From positions 1-11,908 of the forward strand of contig CAMWLH010000033.1 in assembly GCA_947175045.1 (NCBI GenBank): a DNA stretch of 11,908 nt. The letters run 5' to 3'. The translations under genes and the position numbers were made by a program. Within the stretch, counting starts at the first letter, position 1; each line of letters opens with the position of its first letter. Below, piece after piece: positions 5,477-11,908 of this stretch. Under the pieces are notes generated by a model that was not told where the DNA came from, searched no databases, and saw nothing but the letters and a program-made list of their open reading frames with translations. The stretch comes from an uncultured Clostridia bacterium. GTDB taxonomy: Bacteria; Bacillota; Clostridia; Oscillospirales; Ruminococcaceae.

Positions 5477-5505
5477 TTGAAAACGGGCGTTACATGTGCT
5501 ATAAT
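5477..5505 (+). promoter_or_regulatory. Strong sigma-A promoter for the membrane GGDEF/EAL gene
   Basis: TTGAAA (5477-5482), a 17-base spacer and a perfect TATAAT (5500-5505), with an extended -10 TG at 5497-5498. Transcription should start near 5512. The ATG at 5494 lies inside the spacer and so cannot be the translation start of this transcript, which supports the start at 5569. No c-di-GMP riboswitch-like sequence is seen in the ~57-base leader. Confidence 0.85.
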
Positions 5506-5568
5506 TTATTAAGCAATAAATTACTTGTCTTTTGTTTTTGGCAATGGCTGTTTTCGGGGGTGACTGCA

Positions 5569-8526
5569 ATGACAAAACACAGGCTGTTTAGCAGGTTTAT
5601 CTCTCTCGCGGCGGCTTTTTTTGTTTTTACGGTATTTTTATCAAAAGATATTTCGGCGGCGGGCAGCGGTGAGACCGTTGTCGTCGGCGTATCACCGAAT
5701 TTCGGAATATACAGGATCGGCTCGGATTATCAGGGCGTGGGTTATGACTACCTTTCCGCGATGACCAGGTTCACGGGGCACAAATACAGCTTTGTGGAGG
5801 GCACCGAGGAGGAGCTTGTAAAGCTGCTTCTCAACCGCAAAATAGACATTATCCCCTGCGTTTCGCAGTCTGAGTGGGAAATATACAGAAATATGGCGGG
5901 AGCCGGCAGCGACACCGGCGCGTGTCTTACCGACTTCTCCATGCTGGCGAAATTCTCCGCGGTATATACCTGTGACTCCGCCGAAGGAACACAGATACTC
6001 TACGACGACACGGCGGCTTTAAACGACGCGCGCATAGGCTACCTTGCCGAGGACGAGTCAAAATTCTTTAAAGACGGAAAATTTGTCTGCGGCGAGATAA
6101 GAGACGCGGAATTTATACTCTACAACACCGAGGAACAACTGCGCTCCGCCCTCAGGACGGGCAGGATCGACGCGGTGGTAAAGGAAAGCCTGCGGGTGTG
6201 GGGCAACGAAAAGATAGTATACCGCTTCGGTATGGAGGAGAGCTACTTCCTGGTTTCGGGGGCGGACAGAGACCTTGCCGAGCAGATAAACGACGCTTTG
6301 CACAATATCCACACGCTCGACCCGCAGTACCCGGGCGTTGTGTACGACAGAAACCTCTCGCTGTACGGCGCTCAGAAATACGCGTTCAGCAAGGAGGAGA
6401 CCGACTACATCGAAAAGCACCCCGAGATCACGATAGCGTATAACGAGAACTCGGATATGATAGAATTTTACGATACGGCATCGGGAGGGATCTCGGGGCT
6501 TACCGGCTCGGTCATCGCGGAGATTGCGGACTTTTCGGGAATAAAAGTAAACGTTGTCCCCTGCGCAAACCTGTCGGACTGCGTGGAAATGCTGAAAAAC
6601 GGCGAAGCGGACGCCATATGCGGCGGTGTCAACCCAACAAGCATGGCGTACTTCGGAAATTACTACTCCACCATGCCCTATAACCGTTCTCCCATTGTGA
6701 CCGCGGGACACCCCAATACGGTTCTCAACGAACGCATGAAGCTGGCTGTACCAGACAACAGCGATGATATCATAAGATATATGAAAAAGCTGTATCCCTC
6801 CGCGTCCTTCCTGCCCTACGACAACGTAAAGCTCTGCATGGAGGCGGTACAGAACGGCGAAGCCGACGCGGTATGCGCGGGCGCTCACGAGATAATCTAC
6901 CTTAAAAACGGCGGCTATGACGATATGGATATCCTCAGCGTCTGCGCGGGCTTTCACACGGACTGCATAGCGACCGCTCCCGATACGCCGCTGAGCACGG
7001 TGCTTGAGAAGTCGCTGCTTCAGATAAGCTACAACAGCGCCACCGTTACCGCCTACGACAACATGACGGCTATGGGGTACGAGTCAATGACTTTCAACAG
7101 GTTTATCGACAAGTATTCGTGGCTTATTCTTTCAATATTCGTAATAGTGCTTCTTTGCCTTATGGCTCTGATACTTCTCGCGGTAGTGCGCAACAACCGC
7201 GCCGCGGAGACCGACCCGCTGACGGGCGGGCGCTCTAAGGGAAAATTCCTTGACGATACCAAGAAAATGCTCAAAAAGTCCGTTCCCGACAAGTGGGCTA
7301 TCGTTCTTTTCGATATTGACAAATTCAAGTATGTCAACGACAGCCTCGGCTATCATGAGGGCAACAGAATGCTGGAGCGCCTTTACAAGACCATCGGCGA
7401 CCATCTTGAAGACGACGAGCTTTTTGCGCGTATTTCCGACGACAACTTTGCCTGCACGGTACACAACGCGACGGACAACGAGCTTATTACAAAAATTCAC
7501 AGAATTTTCAACGAGTTCGAGCGCAGAAACGCGCTTTTCGTAAAGTATCCCGTTCTGTTCAGCGCGGGCGTATGCCGCCTTGAGGAGTGCATGGACAAGA
7601 ACGGCAGCATTGATATCAACGCGGCGCTGGATCGCTGCACGATAGCCAAGAAAACGCTTAAGGGTCTGCACGAATCCTCGATAGCGTTCTACGACGGTAA
7701 GATACGCGACAACGCTCTGCGCGAAAAGGACTACGAAAACGTTATGCCCACCGCGCTGAAAAATCACGAGTTCCAATGCTATCTCCAGCCGAAATACGGC
7801 ACCAAGTCCCGCCATATAGAGGGCGCGGAGGCGCTTATCCGCTGGAACAGCTCGGAATACGGATTTATTTACCCGGACGCTTTCATACCGCTCAGCGAAA
7901 AGAACGGCTTTGTCGTGGAGCTGGATTTCTTCATACTCGAAGAGGTCTGCAAGGCAATGAAGCGGTGGATATCGCAAGGGAAAACTCCCGTTGTGGTATC
8001 GGTAAACCAGTCGCGGCTGCACATCAACTACGACAATTATATCTGGAGACTGAGGGAGATCGTGGACAAGTACGATATACCCTATGAGTATATCGAGCTG
8101 GAGCTTACCGAAAGCGTGTTCTCCGACAACACGGAGCTTATGCTTAAGATAATGAACAAGCTGCACGAAATCGGCTTCAAGCTCTCGATAGACGATTTCG
8201 GCTCGGGGTATTCCTCACTGAACATCCTGAAGGATATCCCCGCGGACGTGGTGAAGATAGACCGCGAATTCTTCAACGGAACGGTCAATTCCACCAAGGG
8301 CAGAGCCGTTATCTCGACGGTAGTCGACCTGGCGAAGAACCTTAATATGGAGGTCATCTCCGAGGGCGTTGAGACCAAGGAGCAGGTGGAGTTTTTGCAG
8401 CAGATAGACTGCGCGATGGTACAAGGCTACTATTTTGCCAAGCCCATGCCCATGAGCGCTTTTGAAGAGCTGTGGGTGAACGATCTGGCGCTCAAGGATA
8501 TCGAGCAGCGGGTCGGTGAAGAATAA
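5569..8526 (+). CDS. Membrane c-di-GMP phosphodiesterase: two solute-binding-like domains, degenerate GGDEF, EAL
   Basis: Predicted to sense an external small ligand and hydrolyse c-di-GMP in the cytoplasm. The 985 residues contain: a signal or anchor segment (~6-30, SLAAAFFVFTVFLS); two periplasmic-binding-protein type 3-like domains (~34-250 with VVVGVSPNFGIYR, and ~283-510 with HPEITIAYNENSD); a membrane helix (~518-540); a GGDEF fold (TDPLTGG from 548) whose signature is SDDNF at 623-627; and an EAL domain. EAL catalytic residues visible are Glu754 (EAL), Asn813, Glu845, Asp875-Asp876 (DDFGSG), Lys896, Glu932, Glu935 and Gln952 (QGY), so hydrolysis looks possible while cyclase activity does not. 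The start at 5569 (MTKHRLFSRF) follows GGGGG at 5556-5560; a GTG at 5560 is possible but would lose that site. The sensor domains are cysteine-rich (for example PCANLSDC), unusual for an extracytoplasmic region. Ligand unknown. Confidence 0.92.
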   Translation: MTKHRLFSRFISLAAAFFVFTVFLSKDISAAGSGETVVVGVSPNFGIYRIGSDYQGVGYDYLSAMTRFTGHKYSFVEGTEEELVKLLLNRKIDIIPCVSQSEWEIYRNMAGAGSDTGACLTDFSMLAKFSAVYTCDSAEGTQILYDDTAALNDARIGYLAEDESKFFKDGKFVCGEIRDAEFILYNTEEQLRSALRTGRIDAVVKESLRVWGNEKIVYRFGMEESYFLVSGADRDLAEQINDALHNIHTLDPQYPGVVYDRNLSLYGAQKYAFSKEETDYIEKHPEITIAYNENSDMIEFYDTASGGISGLTGSVIAEIADFSGIKVNVVPCANLSDCVEMLKNGEADAICGGVNPTSMAYFGNYYSTMPYNRSPIVTAGHPNTVLNERMKLAVPDNSDDIIRYMKKLYPSASFLPYDNVKLCMEAVQNGEADAVCAGAHEIIYLKNGGYDDMDILSVCAGFHTDCIATAPDTPLSTVLEKSLLQISYNSATVTAYDNMTAMGYESMTFNRFIDKYSWLILSIFVIVLLCLMALILLAVVRNNRAAETDPLTGGRSKGKFLDDTKKMLKKSVPDKWAIVLFDIDKFKYVNDSLGYHEGNRMLERLYKTIGDHLEDDELFARISDDNFACTVHNATDNELITKIHRIFNEFERRNALFVKYPVLFSAGVCRLEECMDKNGSIDINAALDRCTIAKKTLKGLHESSIAFYDGKIRDNALREKDYENVMPTALKNHEFQCYLQPKYGTKSRHIEGAEALIRWNSSEYGFIYPDAFIPLSEKNGFVVELDFFILEEVCKAMKRWISQGKTPVVVSVNQSRLHINYDNYIWRLREIVDKYDIPYEYIELELTESVFSDNTELMLKIMNKLHEIGFKLSIDDFGSGYSSLNILKDIPADVVKIDREFFNGTVNSTKGRAVISTVVDLAKNLNMEVISEGVETKEQVEFLQQIDCAMVQGYYFAKPMPMSAFEELWVNDLALKDIEQRVGEE

Positions 8527-8532
8527 AAGGTC

Positions 8533-8556
8533 CCCCCGCCGCATATTCGGCGGGGG
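8533..8556 (+). terminator. Rho-independent terminator after the first GGDEF/EAL gene
   Basis: CCCCCGCCG (8533-8541) and CGGCGGGGG (8548-8556) form a perfect 9-bp GC stem with loop CATATT, 6 bases after the stop codon. It is followed by ATATTATTATG, a moderately T-rich tail. It separates this gene from the next, which has its own promoter. Confidence 0.75.
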
Positions 8557-8607
8557 ATATTATTATGACGATTTTTCGACAATTCAATAAAAACAAGGTT
8601 TTACATC

Positions 8608-8622
8608 TGGTGAATTTCACCA
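8608..8622. promoter_or_regulatory. Palindrome upstream of the second GGDEF/EAL promoter, possible operator
   Basis: TGGTGAA-T-TTCACCA is a perfect 7-bp inverted repeat with a one-base centre, 40 bases before the -35 box of the next gene. Such a site could bind a dimeric regulator from an upstream position. The 13-base core GGTGAATTTCACC also occurs inside the next gene (10058-10070), so it may be chance. Confidence 0.3.
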
Positions 8623-8661
8623 ATAGTTTTTGTGAGATTTGCGGTATTTTCGCTTTATTGC

Positions 8662-8691
8662 TTGACAAACCCTACTCGAATGCGTTATAAT
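8662..8691 (+). promoter_or_regulatory. Sigma-A promoter for the cytosolic GGDEF/EAL gene
   Basis: Consensus TTGACA (8662-8667), an 18-base spacer and consensus TATAAT (8686-8691). Transcription should start near 8698, leaving a leader of about 26 bases with GGAGG before the ATG. Both hexamers are perfect, suggesting high basal transcription. Confidence 0.88.
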
Positions 8692-8723
8692 AAGACGATT
8701 AGGTGTGATTGGAGGTGCGGCGA

Positions 8724-11700
8724 ATGTCTGAAATAACAGCGGCTTCGGAGATAGAACAGCTGCGGCAGGAGCTTAAAGACGCACAGCGGCAGATAAACAG
8801 CCTTAAGGTATCGGTGAGGGCTGAGGAGCTGCGTGTAAAAATATCCTCGGAATATACGAATTTCGGGCTTTGGGAATACGATATCGCGGAGGATATTTGC
8901 TATCAGTACAAAAAGCTGAACGGTCGGTATGAGAACGATCTCGATCCTATCGTTCATTTCAGGGATACAATTATAAGTTGGGGATCGGTTTACGCGGAGG
9001 ATCTGCCCGAATTTAACCGATTCTGCGACGCTATGGAGCGCGGCGACAAGGAGGTCGGCTGCGATGTGCGCGTTATCAACGACGAATGTGACCTGGTGTG
9101 GTTCAGATACGAGGGGAAAACCATATTCGACGATAACGGAAAACCCCTGAGAGTTATCGGGCGCACCCTTGACGTTACCGCCGAAAAGGGCGGGGCAGAC
9201 GATAAAAGCGACGAACGCCGCGACGAGCTCACGGGTGCTTATCTGGCGGAAGCCTTTGACGAGGACGTAAGGATCAAGACAACGGGCGCTAACCGCTTCA
9301 AGATCGCCGCGCTGCTGATGGTCAGCATAGATAATTTCAGCGCTATCGCGGAGCAAATGGGGCAGGAATTTAAGGACTATGTCGTACAGGACGTTGCAAA
9401 GGTGCTTTTCAGCATAAGCGTATGCGAGCATGACAGCAGCGTCGGGCGCATCGGCGACGGAGAGTTCGCGATATTCGTAAGATTCAACAATATGGCGGAT
9501 CTTGACTCCATCGCGGCAAAGGTCGTTATAATGATAAACAGCTACGACTTCTATAACGGCGCTAAGATCACCGTCAGCGAGGGTATATCCATACTCAAAA
9601 ACGGCAAGAAATACCGCACAGCAATAAAGGAAGCGGCGGCGGCAATGCGCTCGGCCCGGGCGAAGGGCGGCAACGGCTACGCCCACTACAACAAGGCAAT
9701 GGCTGCGGAGGCTATCGTAAATCTTTCGGGAAGCTCGGATATGCTGGACGAGGTGCGCGCGTTGGCGGCGGGAGCCACTACCCGTGTTGCGGAGGCTATC
9801 GGCAAGGTGCGCAGGGGCGCTCAGGGCGGCTCGGACGAGGCGTATGCCCTCGCGATAGGCAGCTCGCCCATCTACAACCTTGTCGCGGAGGCGTTCATTG
9901 ACAAACCGCGGCGCAGCGTTCTTATCAAGGAGGCTATACGCGAAACTGGCAGGCAGACCAATTTCTCCGCGGTATATGTGTGCCATTTTACGGACAGCGA
10001 GGTCGTGCGGCTGCTCACCTACTCCAAGGACAACAAAAACGAAGCGGACTGCCCCGGGGTGAATTTCACCGGGGACAGGAGCGCTCTGGAGCAGACCCTC
10101 ATGAACAATGAGGATATCGCGCTCGATATACATATAGCTAACGGGAAAAAACTGGGCTTTGAGCTGATGAACGGCGCACAGTTCGCACTTTTGATACCGA
10201 TAATGTGCGATGAGCACCCCGTAGGATATCTGGCGTTCGTGTCGGAGAGCCGACGCACTATCCAGGAATCCGACGCGCAGCTTATCGAGCTTATTTCGGG
10301 CGCGCTGAGCAGAATGTTCACCAACTACCATTCGGAGAACCGTGACGCGGACGATCTGCATTTTTCCTCGGTGGTAATGAACAACCTCCGCATAGAGGAG
10401 TTCTCAATAATCCCCGAGACCTACGAAATGGACAGGGTGGGGGAGAGCACCGCCGCTCACTACAACGTAAAGCGCGGCGACATCTGCTACAAGGCGCTGA
10501 GAGGGCGCGAGACCCCTTGTCACGACTGTCCCGCGAAAAAGCTAAGTAAGGGTCAGCTCACCGCCTCCACCACCTACTACTGCGAGGAGGAGCGCCGCTG
10601 GCTGGATATAGCCGCCTCCGCGGACGAGAACAGCCGCGGCGAGACGCGGTATATCATAAGCACCGCGGACATCACCGACTGTCTTGGCAAGATACAGATG
10701 GTGGATACCCTTACGGGAATCATGACCATGGACGCTTTCACCGCGGAGGGTATGCGCCTTACCGCAAACGGGGCGGACGGCTATTTTGTGCTGGTAATAA
10801 ATATTGCGGGCTTCCGCAGGCTGAACGAGAGCATGGGCTTTGAATTCGGCAACTCGCTGCTGATAGCGGTCTCGGATATTCTCGAACACTCGATAGGTGT
10901 GGGCGAACTGCTCTGCCGCTCGGAGGGCTCCCGCTTTGTGGCACTGCTGAAAAACAACAGCACGGCGGAGATGGACACCCGCTTGAATCAGCTGCTCGCA
11001 AGCATTCAGAAGCAGGTTTACGAAAAGTGCACCAAGCAGATATACCTTGTGGTGGGAATTTACGAGATGACGGGCGAATCCGTGGGTATTATGGGAGCGC
11101 TCGACCGCGCCATAAGAGCGCAGGCGACCGTCAAGGACAAGAGCTTCTACCGCGAGAACGCCGTCGCGGTGTACGACAACAAGCTGCGCGAGGAGCTCCA
11201 GAACCGTCAGTATGTAGAGGCTCATATGGTGGAGGCTCTGGAAAACGACGAATTCAAGGTATTCTATCAGCCCAAGGTCAGCATAGCTACGGGTAAGATC
11301 GTCGGCGCGGAGGCGCTGGTGCGCTGGATAAGACCCAACGGAGAGGTCATCTCCCCGGGAATGTTCGTTCCCATATTCGAGGACAACGGATTTATAACGG
11401 ATATGGATTTTGCGATATACCGCCACGCGGTCTCGGATATAAAGCGCTGGCTTAGAAACGGCTACGACGTGCCGCTGGTAAGTCTGAACGTCAGCCGTCA
11501 TCATCTTAAGGACGATAACTTTGCCGAAAAGTTCACCTCGCTTGTGAACAGTCTGGGAGTTCCCCATGAGAAAATAGAGCTTGAGGTGACGGAGAGCCTG
11601 CTTACGGATAATCTCGATAAGCTGGTCGAGGTCATGACGGAGCTTAAGTCTATCGGCTTCAGAATTTCCGTGGACGATTTCGGTTCGGGGTATTCTTCGC

Positions 11701-11908
11701 TCAATCTGATAACGCAGCTGCCCTTTGACACGCTGAAGATCGACGGCGGGTTCTTCCTTAAAAACGACCTCACCGAAAAGAACAAAAAGGTCATTTCCTC
11801 GGTGGTAACGCTGGCTAAGAGCCTCAATCTGGAAACCGTTTCGGAGGGCGTTGAAACGCAGACGCAGGTCGATTTTCTGCGTGACCTCGGCTGCAATATG
11901 ATACAGGG
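8724..11908 (+). CDS. Cytosolic PAS-GGDEF-GAF-PAS-GGDEF-EAL c-di-GMP phosphodiesterase, 3' end outside window
   Basis: A long open frame from ATG 8724 (GGAGG at 8711-8715, 8 bases upstream) runs to the window edge with 1061 codons visible. Domains by residue: coiled coil 1-40; PAS 47-152 (FGLWEYDI to VIGRTLDVTAEK); first GGDEF ~167-325 with GDGEF at 244-248; GAF ~380-533 (PIYNLVAEAF to ISGALSRMF); a second PAS-like domain ~548-655 with cysteines 588, 599 and 602 (CHDCP motif); second GGDEF ~660-815 with EGSRF at 734-738; and EAL from ~828 with EAL at 863-865, SLNVSRHHL, LEVTES, DDFGSG (Asp984-Asp985), LKID and SEGVE. The final QG of the EAL domain is at the edge. No membrane segment is seen. 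Both GGDEF signatures are degenerate; the EAL residues visible are all present. It probably degrades c-di-GMP in response to cytosolic or redox cues. A large open frame on the opposite strand (8685-10361) is a shadow of its codon bias. Confidence 0.92.
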   Translation, partial: MSEITAASEIEQLRQELKDAQRQINSLKVSVRAEELRVKISSEYTNFGLWEYDIAEDICYQYKKLNGRYENDLDPIVHFRDTIISWGSVYAEDLPEFNRFCDAMERGDKEVGCDVRVINDECDLVWFRYEGKTIFDDNGKPLRVIGRTLDVTAEKGGADDKSDERRDELTGAYLAEAFDEDVRIKTTGANRFKIAALLMVSIDNFSAIAEQMGQEFKDYVVQDVAKVLFSISVCEHDSSVGRIGDGEFAIFVRFNNMADLDSIAAKVVIMINSYDFYNGAKITVSEGISILKNGKKYRTAIKEAAAAMRSARAKGGNGYAHYNKAMAAEAIVNLSGSSDMLDEVRALAAGATTRVAEAIGKVRRGAQGGSDEAYALAIGSSPIYNLVAEAFIDKPRRSVLIKEAIRETGRQTNFSAVYVCHFTDSEVVRLLTYSKDNKNEADCPGVNFTGDRSALEQTLMNNEDIALDIHIANGKKLGFELMNGAQFALLIPIMCDEHPVGYLAFVSESRRTIQESDAQLIELISGALSRMFTNYHSENRDADDLHFSSVVMNNLRIEEFSIIPETYEMDRVGESTAAHYNVKRGDICYKALRGRETPCHDCPAKKLSKGQLTASTTYYCEEERRWLDIAASADENSRGETRYIISTADITDCLGKIQMVDTLTGIMTMDAFTAEGMRLTANGADGYFVLVINIAGFRRLNESMGFEFGNSLLIAVSDILEHSIGVGELLCRSEGSRFVALLKNNSTAEMDTRLNQLLASIQKQVYEKCTKQIYLVVGIYEMTGESVGIMGALDRAIRAQATVKDKSFYRENAVAVYDNKLREELQNRQYVEAHMVEALENDEFKVFYQPKVSIATGKIVGAEALVRWIRPNGEVISPGMFVPIFEDNGFITDMDFAIYRHAVSDIKRWLRNGYDVPLVSLNVSRHHLKDDNFAEKFTSLVNSLGVPHEKIELEVTESLLTDNLDKLVEVMTELKSIGFRISVDDFGSGYSSLNLITQLPFDTLKIDGGFFLKNDLTEKNKKVISSVVTLAKSLNLETVSEGVETQTQVDFLRDLGCNMIQ

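Noticed and set aside
7132..8166. 344-codon open frame antisense to the first GGDEF/EAL gene
   Set aside because: Shadow of the coding strand; its sequence is rich in V, L, R and Y without family motifs.
8527..8723. c-di-GMP riboswitch before either signalling gene
   Set aside because: I looked for GEMM-like conserved stretches in both leaders and found none; the leaders are about 57 and 26 bases, too short for the aptamer.
8685..10361. 558-codon open frame on the minus strand
   Set aside because: It lies antisense to a clear multi-domain protein, has no recognisable domain, and is explained by the codon bias of the sense gene.

Overview
The window looks like the chromosome of a Gram-positive Clostridia member, most likely a Ruminococcus-like Oscillospiraceae. 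The support is family-level similarity of the proteins, AGGAG-type ribosome binding sites, sigma-A promoters with TATAAT boxes, frequent ATA isoleucine codons in a moderately GC-rich coding sequence, and an ECF vitamin transporter subunit next to coaX. The genus is a guess; no rRNA or tRNA gene is present to anchor it.

Layout. Positions 1-1667 (plus strand) hold the 3' part of coaX (type III pantothenate kinase) and an ECF transporter S component, perhaps the pantothenate importer. Positions 1713-4757 (minus strand) hold, in transcription order, a cytoplasmic GH13 alpha-amylase-family enzyme, dprA, and a 65-residue GNAT acetyltransferase remnant with an internal deletion. Positions 5569-11908 (plus strand) hold two large c-di-GMP signalling proteins. 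The first is a membrane sensor with two extracytoplasmic solute-binding-like domains plus GGDEF-EAL. The second is cytosolic, PAS-GGDEF-GAF-PAS-GGDEF-EAL, and runs off the right edge. All three GGDEF signature motifs are degenerate. The EAL catalytic residues are complete in the first protein, and all of those visible are present in the second, so both are best read as c-di-GMP phosphodiesterases, each with its own strong promoter.

The most unusual content is intergenic. Each of the three largest gaps carries palindromic elements with one plan: an A/T-rich outer arm enclosing two independent hairpins, that is, a three-way junction. Two copies (745-854 and 5122-5228) share their outer arms and junction exactly, while their inner hairpins differ in sequence but remain self-complementary. 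A third (3220-3331) and a more degenerate fourth (4780-4909) have the same plan with other sequence. The 5122-5228 copy is the core of a 253-bp MITE-like element (5051-5303) with gapless 47-bp terminal inverted repeats (39 of 47 paired). Two 40-bp-period tandem repeats sharing a TGCGTGG core lie on either side of the amylase gene, directly after the third and fourth elements. A 39-bp promoter-like sequence (31 of 39 identical) occurs upstream of both dprA and the ECF gene. No CRISPR array, complete insertion sequence, phage gene or known riboswitch was recognised.
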